64,000 nucleotides of DNA, taken from assembly GCA_965197795.1 (NCBI GenBank), contig OZ240228.1, positions 1,364,001 to 1,428,000 of the forward strand, in the 5' to 3' direction. Every line of letters starts with the position of its first letter. The stretch's first letter is position 1. This DNA is from WHTK01 sp965197795. Its GTDB lineage: Bacteria > Chloroflexota > Dehalococcoidia > DSTF01 > WHTK01. Under the pieces are notes generated by a model that searched no databases, was not told the origin of the DNA, and saw only the letters and a program-made list of their open reading frames with translations. A program made the translations under genes and the position numbers. This document shows positions 54,513 to 62,693 of the stretch, piece by piece.

Positions 54513-55559
54513 ATGACCGCACCGTCTAGCTCGCGCACCTTCGTTTATGTCGTCAGCTCCGACAGTGGCGAGCTTTTCGTTTTGCAACTAGACGTCGATG
54601 GTGGCGAATTGACCCTGATCGAAACTGTGAGTCTGCTCAGTCCAGGTTCGGCTGCGGGCGCCTGCCCGCTCGCGCTGAGTCCTGACCGACACTTCCTCTA
54701 TGCCGCGCTGCGAGCCGAGCCTTTCGCCATCACCAGCTTTGCCATCGACCGCTCGACTGGCAAGCTGACTCGAATCGGTGAGGCGGCGCTGCCTCAGAGG
54801 ATGGCCTATATCTCGACCGACCACACCGGGCGCTATCTGCTCGGAGCGTCATATGCTGGCAACCTGATCAGCGTTAGCCCGATCGACGAGCTTGGACTTG
54901 CCGCTTCGCCAAGCCAGGTGATGGAAACGCCGCCAAACGCTCACTGTATACAGCCAGATCCGTCGAACCGCTTCGTCCTCAACACCAGCCTAGGCGGCGA
55001 CGTCCTGATTTCAAACCGCTTCGACGTTGACCGGAGCGAGTTGTCGCCGAATACCCCTACGTCTGTGGGCGTGAGAGCAGGAGCTGGACCGCGTCACTTC
55101 TGCTTCCACCCTAATGGCCGCTTCGTCTACCTGATCTGTGAGCTCGACGCCTCGGTTTATGCTTTTGCCTACGACAGCTCAAGCGGCTCTCTACGCGAGG
55201 TGCAAGTCGTCAGCGCGCTGCCGGACCGTTTTGAAGGCGAGCCTCGCGCCGCCGCGGACCTGCACCTCACCCCTACTGGGGATCTCCTCTATGCCTCTGT
55301 GCGCGGCTCTAGCACTATCGCCTGCTTCAGAGTACAGAGTGCGACTGGGCAGCTCGCCCGGAGCGGCGTCTTCCCAGTGACGCCAACGCCGCGTAGCTTC
55401 GCCATTGACTCCACCGGACGTTATCTCATCGCAGTAGGGGAAAGCTCGAATACCCTGGCGTCATATGCCATCGACGCTTCGACAGGCGAGCTCAAGCTTC
55501 TGTCCGAAATCCCGATGGGGATGGGCCCCAACTGGGTCGAAATCGCCTCGCTGGCCTAG
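54513..55559 (+). CDS. Lactonase family (6-phosphogluconolactonase-like) beta-propeller
   Basis: 348 residues, seven-bladed propeller of the YbhE/Lactonase_7 type, which hydrolyses sugar or muconate lactones. Blade repeats are visible as FVYVVSSDSGELFVLQLD, FAIDRSTGKLTRIG, PRHFCFHPNGRFVYLICELD, YAFAYDSSSGSLREV and YAIDASTGELKLLSEIPMG. The pattern HPNGRFVY and the Arg in GPRHF fit the active-site face. ATG at 54513. Near ligJ and hydrolases, a lactone from ring cleavage is as plausible as a sugar lactone. Intact and placed between repeat copies 3 and 4. Confidence 0.85.
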   Translation: MTAPSSSRTFVYVVSSDSGELFVLQLDVDGGELTLIETVSLLSPGSAAGACPLALSPDRHFLYAALRAEPFAITSFAIDRSTGKLTRIGEAALPQRMAYISTDHTGRYLLGASYAGNLISVSPIDELGLAASPSQVMETPPNAHCIQPDPSNRFVLNTSLGGDVLISNRFDVDRSELSPNTPTSVGVRAGAGPRHFCFHPNGRFVYLICELDASVYAFAYDSSSGSLREVQVVSALPDRFEGEPRAAADLHLTPTGDLLYASVRGSSTIACFRVQSATGQLARSGVFPVTPTPRSFAIDSTGRYLIAVGESSNTLASYAIDASTGELKLLSEIPMGMGPNWVEIASLA

Positions 55560-55585
55560 CCGCCGGCGGTTATTACGCGGGATAG

Positions 55586-55662
55586 CTACGCCTTCAGCAG
55601 CCCCCGTCGTCGCTCCAGCGCTGGCTGCATCTTCATGTCCTGGAACTCGGCGATGGAGAATG
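55586..55662 (-). repeat. Repeat copy 4: 3' end of the lost gene family
   Basis: Minus strand encodes AFSIAEFQDMKMQPALERRR, then GLLKA and TAG. It is the closest match to copy 1 (AFSIAEFQDMKMQPALE versus FAIAEFQDVKMQPALE). A three-codon piece (ALG) is missing, but the frame is kept. Confidence 0.72.
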
Positions 55663-55859
55663 CTTCTCCAGTCGCCTCAGCGCGAGGGGCTCCTCGATCG
55701 AGAAAAGAGCCATCCGTTATCGTGCTGTACTAGTATTGGCCGGGTAGCTACGAGTCCACCCCTAAATCTGATAGTGGAGCCGACCGTGCTCAATGGCTGT
55801 TCCTGTTGGTAGCATCTCGAATTCAGTCGCGCTGTTCAGAGTGAAAGGAAGGCGATTCG

Positions 55860-56143
55860 ATGAAGATAGGCTTCTACGACGACTACCGACCCTGCTTGGT
55901 CCAGGAGGACGGCGTGCTCGATATCTCCGGCGTGGTCGACAACCACCCAGCGGGGCTCCCCAGCTCCTTCTTGAGGGCATCATCTCCGATTGACTCTCCA
56001 GCCGCGTCTTACGGGGCTGTGGCGCAGCGCGAAGCTGGGACCCGGAAGTGCTGAACGACCCCAAGGCAAACGCCGCGCGGCGCGAGTCCTTGAAGGGCAC
56101 GCCTAACATCGGAACCTGGCCGTTCAAGCCAGCGAGTAACTAG
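55860..56143 (+). pseudogene. N-terminal scrap of an FAH-family gene fused to an unknown C-terminal scrap
   Basis: ATG at 55860 with GAAAGGAAGG upstream. The first about 30 codons (MKIGFYDDYRPCLVQEDGVL, then DISGVV) match the start of the FAH protein at 11892 (MKLVLYNDYLPGVIKGE). The catalytic domain is gone. A different frame (56036-56143) reads WDPEVLNDPKANAARRESLK, then GTPNIGTWPFKPASN and TAG, apparently the C-terminus of another protein I do not recognise. A deletion joins the two pieces. Confidence 0.65.
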
Positions 56144-56156
56144 GTCTGAGGCAGAA

Positions 56157-57182
56157 ATGATCATCGACGTACACGGGCACTACACGACTGCACCACGACA
56201 ACTGCGAGGCTGGCGGGAGCGCCAGATCGACAGCGCCGGCACTCCCTTCACCGAAAAGCTGGTGATGACGGACGACGAAATCCGGGAGACGATCGTCAAC
56301 GGCCAGCTCAAACTACAGCAGGATCGAGGCACCGACCTCGCCCTCTTCTCACCGACAGCAGGGGGCATGGCCCATCACTACGGCGACGAGGAAACGAGCA
56401 AGCAGTGGACCAGGACCGTCAACGACCTGATCCAGCGCGTTTGCACTCTTTTCCCCGAGAGCTTTATCGGCGTCTGCCAGCTGCCGCAATCACCCGGCGT
56501 CCCGCCTGCTAACTGCATACCGGAGCTTGAGCGTTGCATAAACGAGTACGGATTCGTCGCTTGCAACATCAACCCGGACCCGTCGGACGGCTATTGGACA
56601 GGGCCGCCAATAACCGATCGCTCCTGGTACCCGTTGTACGAGAAGCTGGTCGAGTTAGAGGTGCCGGCCATGATCCACGTCAGCATGTCCTGCAACCCTA
56701 ACTTCCACGGCACCGGCGCCCACTACATCAACGGAGACACATCGGCGTTCATGCAGCTCATCCTGGCTGATTTGTTCAAGGACTTCCCCACGCTCAAGTT
56801 TGTTATCCCCCACGGTGGCGGCGCTGTGCCCTTTCACTGGGGGCGTTATCGCGGCATCACCCTCAGGCAGAACAAGCCGCCGCTGCAGGAACACCTAATG
56901 AACAACGTCTACTTCGACAGCTGCGTCTACAGCTACGCCGGAATGGAGTACATCATCCGGGTCGTGGGCGCCGATAACATCATCTTCGCTTCGGAGATGA
57001 TTGGAGCGGTACAGGGCATCGACCCGGAGAGCGGGCACTATTTCGACGACACGAAACGGTACATCGACGCGATTACCGAGCTCTCGGCAAGTGATGGCGA
57101 GAAGATCTTCGAAGGCAACGCCAGGAAGGTATATCCAAGGCTGGCGCGGAAGCTTGAGGCAACCGCAAGCAAAGCATCCTAG
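56157..57182 (+). CDS. ligJ: 4-oxalomesaconate hydratase (LigJ), amidohydrolase fold
   Basis: 341 residues. Hydrates 4-oxalomesaconate in the protocatechuate/gallate 4,5-cleavage pathway. N-terminal metal motif IIDVHGHYTTAPRQL, then TIVNGQLKLQQDRGTDLALF, LFPESFIGVCQLPQSPGVPP, NINPDPSDGYW, PAMIHVSMSCNPNFHGTGAH and FVIPHGGGAVPFHWGR. The close is FASEMIGAVQGIDPESG and NARKVYPRL. These blocks, and the length, agree closely with the Sphingobium enzyme, so I am more confident here than a generic amidohydrolase call. ATG at 56157 after GAGG. Intact. Next to hydrolase fragments and near the decarboxylase-like gene. Confidence 0.87.
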   Translation: MIIDVHGHYTTAPRQLRGWRERQIDSAGTPFTEKLVMTDDEIRETIVNGQLKLQQDRGTDLALFSPTAGGMAHHYGDEETSKQWTRTVNDLIQRVCTLFPESFIGVCQLPQSPGVPPANCIPELERCINEYGFVACNINPDPSDGYWTGPPITDRSWYPLYEKLVELEVPAMIHVSMSCNPNFHGTGAHYINGDTSAFMQLILADLFKDFPTLKFVIPHGGGAVPFHWGRYRGITLRQNKPPLQEHLMNNVYFDSCVYSYAGMEYIIRVVGADNIIFASEMIGAVQGIDPESGHYFDDTKRYIDAITELSASDGEKIFEGNARKVYPRLARKLEATASKAS

Positions 57183-57411
57183 CGCCAGCGTGGTCTTCAT
57201 CGCTGGCGAGGACTCGAATTCCGATCCTGACCAAGTCAATCGGACGGAGGAGCGCCTGAAAAGCCTGGGAAAGACCTACGAATTCTACCGTTATGACGGT
57301 GCGGGGCATGGATTTTTCGCTGTAGAGCGCCCAGGCTACCGACCACAGCAGGCGGCGGACGGTTGGCAGAGAGTATTTGCCTTTTACGAAAAGCACCTAG
57401 AGGGTCCCTAG
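57182..57411 (+). pseudogene. C-terminal fragment of a dienelactone hydrolase
   Basis: About 74 codons directly after ligJ: ASVVFIAGEDSNSDPDQVNR, then LKSLGKTYEFYRYDGAGHGF and GYRPQQAADGWQRVFAFYEK. This is the last third of the dienelactone hydrolase fold with the triad Asp-side loop (AGEDSNSDP) and His (GAGHGFF), while the Cys elbow and the N-terminal two thirds are missing. No start of its own. Compare the intact member at 15347 (DGSPHRFFND). Confidence 0.75.
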
Positions 57412-57492
57412 CGTAGGCCGGGCTTGAGTGTGCAGGCTGCCTTGTAGAGACGATTAGATTTAGAACGGTCAGACCATTAGGAGACAGCGATC

Positions 57493-59497
57493 ATGTCACG
57501 TAACCAGATCCAGCTTGTCATCGATCGCCAGGTCGGCTTCGCGGAGGATACGTCGTTCGGAGGCGTTGGGCCCTACGAGCGCTTAGTAGGCAAGGTGTAC
57601 TTCGCCATCGACCCGGACGAGGAAGGACTGCCGTTCATCGCCGACCTCGAGCTTGCCCCACGCAACGCGGATGGCCTCGTCGAGTTCGCCGCAGACCTTG
57701 ACATCCTCAAGCCAGTCGATTTGACCAAGGGTAACGGTCGCATGCTGTATGAGTTCTCCATCGCGGCGGCCGCGGTGCCATGCGCTGCAACGACGGCGGC
57801 GCAGGTGACATGACTAGCGCCGCCTGGGCCGGCAACGGCTTTCTCATGCGCCAGGGGTACACGGTTGTTTGGTCTGGCTGGCAAGGCGACTTGATTTCGA
57901 ATGGCAGCAACATCGTTGCCTACCTTCCGGAAGCGCGCGAGAATGGCCGGCCTATGTGCGGTCGCATACGCCAAGAATTCATTGTAGACACCGACGGCGT
58001 CCTATCGATGCCGGTCAGTGGCGCAGCTAGCATTGAATGTTACCCAGTCCTTGATCGAGCAAACGCAACGCTTACCCAGCGTGAACTCGAGCGCAACCCC
58101 CGCATAGCAGTGCCAGATGCGGAGTGGGAGTTGGCGCGGGCGGAGCGCAAGAATGGTAGCGTCGAGCTCACGGGCTCAAACACCGACCTCTACATCAGGG
58201 GCGGCTTCAAGCCTGGCTGGATCTACGAACTGATCTACGAAACCCAAGGCTCTCGTGTCATGAACCTCGGTTTCTTGGGCGTGCGTGAACTTATCTCTTT
58301 CTTGCACCATGCTGCAGACGACTCCTTTGGCACTCGAAACCCACTGGCCGACTCCTTCGACAAGGCATATGCGTACGGTTCGTCGCTTAGCGGTCGCGTC
58401 ATCCGCGAATTCATTTACGAGGGCTGGAACGAGGATGCTCAAGAGCGACGAGTCTTTGACGCCGTACAGACCCATACGGGTAGCGGCCGCCTGTTCATGA
58501 ACCATCGCTTCGCCCAAGTGGGTCGCTACCCGCGCCAGCACGAGGAGCACTCATGGGCGGCTGAGCGCTATCCCTTCACTTTCGTGGCGATTCCAGACCC
58601 GTTCACCGAGAAGGTTGATGCCATGCTGAAGAGGCCCAGTAGCGACCCGTTGATCATGCACACTCACACCAGTACCGAGTATTGGCAGCGCCATGGCTCA
58701 CTGAACCATACGGACTGCCGGGACGGCGGCGACGTGGAGCTCCCGGATTCAACCCGCATGTACTGGCTCGCGGGAGCGCCGCATGGCCCCGCGACGATGA
58801 ATCCGCGCTGGATCGGCGAGGCCGCGCCCAACAGCATATCGCCAGGTCCGATGCTGCGAGCTTGCCTGGTTTCGATGGATCGCTGGGCTACGGACGGCCT
58901 CGTGCCAGCGGGGAACCTCCTACCCAGTCAAACTGCCAGCACACTCGGGTCGCCCTCAGAGGTGCTGAAGCGCTTCCCCGAGATACCCGGCCTCCGCCTG
59001 CCTGCTGATGCCAGCCAGATGCCTTACTATAACATGGTGCCGCCTTTGACCGCGGCCTTCTAACGGTTCTACCTCCCGAGGCGGTTCCGGGCCAGAGCTA
59101 TCCCATACAAGTACCTGATATCGACGCAGACGGCAACGACCTCTCGGGACTGCGCTATCCGGACATCGAGGTTCCGCTGGGAACCTACACTGGTTGGGCT
59201 GTCCGCAAGCAAGGCTTCGGTGGACCTGATACGTTGTCGAACTCCGGTAGCTTCATCCCCCTTGCCCGCACAAAGGCCCAAAGAGAGGTTAGCGGCGACC
59301 CACGACCGTCCGTCGAGGAGCGCTATGTCAGCCACGAGGCGTATGTTTCGGCAGTAACCAAGGTTGTCGAAGGCCTGCTCAAGAAGCGGTTGCTGCTCGA
59401 TGAAGACGCTGACCGGTTCCTCGACGCCGCACGAAAGAAGAACCCACTCGACTCATCGGTTCCTCTGGGTCCGCTACTTAACGGCAGTTCGGACTAG
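57493..59497 (+). pseudogene. Alpha/beta-hydrolase-domain protein (Abhydrolase_10 type) with two frameshifts
   Basis: ATG at 57493 with AGGAGA upstream. Piece one: QIQLVIDRQVGFAEDTSFGG to GNGRMLYEF. The frame changes near 57765. Piece two: GNGFLMRQGYTVVWSGWQGD, the nucleophile region AYGSSLSGRVIREFIYEG, IMHTHTSTEYWQRHGSL with the His, and ends MVPPLTAAF-TAA at 59061. Piece three, third frame: TVLPPEAVPGQSYPIQVPDI through LRYPDIEVPLGTYTGW to 59497. Restored length is about 668 residues. The family includes esterases of unknown substrate; two one-base lesions make it a pseudogene. Confidence 0.82.
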
Positions 59498-59599
59498 CCG
59501 GGGCCATCGCCAAGCCGACACTATGTCGGTATCGTGTCGTTGGTTATGGACAGTTGAGACGTCAATTTGCACGGTGCTCGGCCATTGCTGCTGCGCCCA

Positions 59600-60320
59600 T
59601 TAGGACTCCGGAGTCGTCGATGCCTCGTAGATGCGGTCTATCAGCTCCCAGGTCTTGACGGCGTCGGCAAAGTTGCTCGACGGTTCTCTACCCTCCTTGA
59701 CGCAATCAATGAAATAACGGGCTTCATGCCAGAAGCCAAGCCAGTGGTTCGGATTGTCCCCCGACGGATGGGCGAGGCTTTTCGACTCGAAGACCTCGGG
59801 CTCGCCGCTGTCGGCGACGATGTAGCTTTGTCGGTCGGCGTCCACGTAGGCGCTGATGTTATGGCCGTGAATCCCGGCCCGGAAGATGCTGGGCGCCGTC
59901 GCCCCCTCACCGAGAGGCGACCCTCCCGTCACGAGGCCGTAGTGCAGCTGACCGACAGTATCATTGGAGAACTCCACCTGCGCCATTACGGAGTTGGCTC
60001 CCGGCCCGGGTGCGTAGCGCGTCCGCACGTGACTCGCGACTCTTACGACCGCGCCGCCACAAAGCCAGCGCAGGTTGTCCACCGCGTGCGTGCCGTCGCT
60101 CGTCAGCTGGTCCAGCAAGCCGCTCCTCCCGCCGAGTCAGGTTCCGCGTCGACCTTCAGGTTGGCGACTGACACCGAGTGGATCGGTCCGCGCTCTTCGA
60201 CTCGCGCCTGAGCTCGGTCATCGCCGGCACGTGCCGCTGCTGGCAGCCGACCATCGTGAGGCAGTTGTTCGCCGCCGCTAGGTGGGCCAGCGTCCTGATT
60301 CCGTGCAAGGTCAGTCCAGG
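59600..60320 (-). pseudogene. Gfo/Idh/MocA oxidoreductase lacking its NAD domain
   Basis: Only the tail of the NAD-binding domain (AHLAAANNCLTMVGCQQRHV, PAMTELRR) and the C-terminal sheet domain remain. The sequence passes through three frames: PAMTELRR, then VEERGPIHSVSVANLKVDAE near 60210, then LLDQLTSDGTHAVDNLRWLC near 60120 to the stop at 59600. The glycine-rich cofactor motif and the usual EKP are absent upstream. The intact relative at 37.2 kb shows what is missing. Truncated and frameshifted twice. Confidence 0.75.
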
Positions 60321-60412
60321 CGTAGCTACGCATGTTCCGAGGCTCCGTGGTTCTTTGCCAAAATGACGAATCATTTGTCCTCGTCGAGCAGGGACCGCTT
60401 GCGCGGTTTGGT

Positions 60413-61411
60413 CTACGTATCGAGCGTGCCTGCGGCAAAGACTTGTTCTGGAGATAGACGCGTCTTGGTCAGGCCCTGCTCGAAGTTGTAGTCGAGAAAG
60501 GTCTCTATCGTGTTCTTGTTTGCACTCATGCCGTGCTTCCAAACGTCCCCCCACTCCCGCATCTGCTGGAGGAAGGCCAGACGGTGGTGAACCGTCAGCG
60601 AGTACGCGGTGCCGTCTCCCAGAGCGTCGTCATAGGACATCTGGCGCGATAGTTCAAAGGCATCATAAATCTTGCGGGCCAGTTCGGGGCGTTCCCGATC
60701 TAGCCTGCCACCCACCGCCATGACGTGGACAGGCGTGACGATTCCCAGCTCCTGAAACAGACGCCGATTGCGCTCGGGAAAGTCGGGGAAGAGCAGCTTC
60801 ACATCTGGGCTCGCATCCAGGGCTGCCCATATCTTGCCATCGGTTATGTCGCCGGTGCAGCCGTCGACCTCACCGTCTAGCAGCCGTTGTACGGGGCTTT
60901 TTCGCGGCCCTGAGGCGTACTCAACCTCAACCTCCTTGTGAATCTCGAATCGAGCCGGACCGGTAGAGAGCCAGCCGATCTTCGACACATCCACGTCATG
61001 GAAGTGTTGCAGGAAGCCCCTGGTGTTAATCGTTATCGCGCTCCCCAAGCCGGTGGTCGCAATCGTCTTCCCCTCCAGATCCTTGGGAGATTCGATGCCT
61101 CGATCGGCGCGTACCCAGAGATAGTCGTAGACGGGCTTGCGTTTCGTGATCACGGGCAAGAGCACCACGTCCCAGCCCGCACCAATTGCCGGGACTGAGT
61201 CGCCCCACATCAGGTCCAGCAGGCCGAAATCGCCGTCCTTGAATCTCTCCTGCTCGTAAAAGCCCGCGTTGGCCATCGGGTCATCGCGGATCAGCTCAAC
61301 ACCCTCGATACTCACGCGCCCCTGCAGGAGCGGCTGAATGTGATCGACACGGTAGTGAGGTACTGACCCCTGGGCTTCCCACCTGACTTCAAGGTCTGTC
61401 ACGGCTGTCAT
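60413..61411 (-). CDS. 4,5-dihydroxyphthalate decarboxylase-like / substrate-binding-fold protein
   Basis: 332 residues, periplasmic-binding-protein-like fold but with no signal peptide or lipobox, so cytosolic. Landmarks: HYRVDHIQPLLQGRVSIEGV, DFGLLDLMWGDSVP, the NMT1-type DLEGKTIATTGLGSAITINT, and the C-terminus NKNTIETFLDYNFEQGLTKT with LSPEQVF. That C-terminus and the lack of export signal match the phthalate-pathway decarboxylase family (Pht5), which shares this fold. Together with phthalate-type Rieske oxygenases and ligJ, decarboxylation of a dihydroxyphthalate-like acid is a reasonable guess. Alternative: an ABC-type binding protein. ATG at 61411 with AAAGGAGC upstream. Confidence 0.7.
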   Translation of the reverse strand: MTAVTDLEVRWEAQGSVPHYRVDHIQPLLQGRVSIEGVELIRDDPMANAGFYEQERFKDGDFGLLDLMWGDSVPAIGAGWDVVLLPVITKRKPVYDYLWVRADRGIESPKDLEGKTIATTGLGSAITINTRGFLQHFHDVDVSKIGWLSTGPARFEIHKEVEVEYASGPRKSPVQRLLDGEVDGCTGDITDGKIWAALDASPDVKLLFPDFPERNRRLFQELGIVTPVHVMAVGGRLDRERPELARKIYDAFELSRQMSYDDALGDGTAYSLTVHHRLAFLQQMREWGDVWKHGMSANKNTIETFLDYNFEQGLTKTRLSPEQVFAAGTLDT

Positions 61412-61573
61412 TTGTTTGCTCCTTTAGGACGGGCGCCATTATCGCGAGATCATGCCAAATTTAGTCAGCGTGTCAACGTACTGGGCTCGTGACACGAGAT
61501 TGGCGCCCTTATCCAGCAGTTCCCCAGAGCCTGTCGCTGATTCAGTTACAGAGGAAATAGTGGGGCCGCCACC

Positions 61574-62434
61574 CTAGAGGGTGCCGGCTGAGCGCGCCGC
61601 CTCTACGTCAGGGCCGTAGCCCCAGGTTTCGAAGCCGCCGAGTTCGTTCTCTTGATTCCAGCGTAAGACCTCGAAGGTCTCGCCACTAACCCCATTGCCG
61701 TCCTGTCCTGCCAGGTAGAGTCCCAGCGGCACCACAGATTCGGCCTGCAAGCGCCGCGTCAGGTACGGTTTGCCGGGCTCCCGCCGCGCTCGCACCTCAG
61801 CACGGGCGGCTGTCTGCTCATCGGAACCGGTTGTGCGGGTGCCGGCCGGCAACAGGACGTTTGCGGCGATGTTGTACTGTCTCAGCTCGTTGGCCAGGAA
61901 GATGGTCATCATGACCTGCGCCGCTTTCGCTGGCTGGTACGGGCCCTCGAGGCTGGCGCCGTTGCCACCACCGGAGCAGACGTTGATGATGCTGCCACGG
62001 CGCTGAGCGATCATGGGCTGCACAAAGGTCTTGACCACTCGGAACGTACCGAAGACATGCGTGTCGAACATGCGCCACCAGTCGCCGAGCTCGGTTTCGA
62101 AGATCGGTCTGTTGCCGATCGGCGGATAGAGGTCCCGGGCTCGCAAGCCGGCGTTGTTGATCATCACGTCGACCGTGCCGAACCTGGCCATGGCCGCCTC
62201 GAACACGCGCTTGATGTGTGAATCGATAGTGATGTCCATGACCTCGGCCAGAACGTTGGGGTCGTCTTTGATCTCATCCAGAAAGCGGTAATCGTCATTG
62301 GAGACGCCCGTTGGCGACCAGGAACTGTCAGTAGCAATGATCTTGGCGCCCTCCTCAAGGAAGCCACGCACGTACTCGCGACCCATACCGCGAGCTGCTC
62401 CCGTAACCAGCACCACTAGACCAGAAAGTGACAT
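61574..62434 (-). CDS. Short-chain dehydrogenase/reductase
   Basis: 286 residues. NAD(P) motif LVTGAARGMGREYVRGFLEE, Asp after the second strand (IIATDSS), NNAG motif MINNAGLRARD, catalytic Ser in NVCSGGG and Tyr-x-x-x-Lys in GPYQPAKAAQ. The C-terminal extension (RWNQENELGGFETWGYGPDV) is longer than usual. In catabolic clusters such enzymes oxidise cis-diols or hydroxy-acids formed by Rieske oxygenases, which fits the neighbouring gene. ATG at 62434 with GAGG upstream. Intact. Confidence 0.87.
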   Translation of the reverse strand: MSLSGLVVLVTGAARGMGREYVRGFLEEGAKIIATDSSWSPTGVSNDDYRFLDEIKDDPNVLAEVMDITIDSHIKRVFEAAMARFGTVDVMINNAGLRARDLYPPIGNRPIFETELGDWWRMFDTHVFGTFRVVKTFVQPMIAQRRGSIINVCSGGGNGASLEGPYQPAKAAQVMMTIFLANELRQYNIAANVLLPAGTRTTGSDEQTAARAEVRARREPGKPYLTRRLQAESVVPLGLYLAGQDGNGVSGETFEVLRWNQENELGGFETWGYGPDVEAARSAGTL

Positions 62435-62693
62435 ATCCTCACCTCATTTATAAAACGTACAGCGGGTTACCGAATCCGCAGTGGCAGGTAGTATTACTAC
62501 GCGACGTGGATCTATGAAGGACTTGAGAGCTCGGCATCGCCTCCGTAGCGATCATCGGCCGGCACCTCAATACGCCGCCGGTAGCGCCGAGCTGGCACCG
62601 ACCCGACTGCCCCGCAGGGTTATAGGCCCAGTGAAATCACCTCACGGATCTTACGTCCACGAACTGGCGGAAATAAGTACCAGGCTGGATGCC
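62435..62693. other. Intergenic space between the last Rieske gene and the SDR
   Basis: About 260 bases. Carries a stretch (62485-62525: GCAGGTAGTATTAC, GATCTATGAAGG) that resembles 11138-11180 (TCAGGTAGTATCAG, GATCTACGAAGA). In both places it reads, with small gaps, like a short peptide ending in I/R-I-Y-E, so it may be a scrap of a shared lost gene. Otherwise nothing recognisable. Confidence 0.3.

Noticed and set aside
48955..55662. Integron-like attC array
   Set aside because: The repeats share a short palindrome but are better explained as coding 3' ends with stop codons; no integrase, no attI and no inverted-repeat layout of attC sites.
60413..61411. ABC transporter substrate-binding lipoprotein
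   Set aside because: The fold fits, but there is no signal peptide or lipobox and no permease or ATPase gene nearby; the cytosolic decarboxylase reading is preferred, though not proven.
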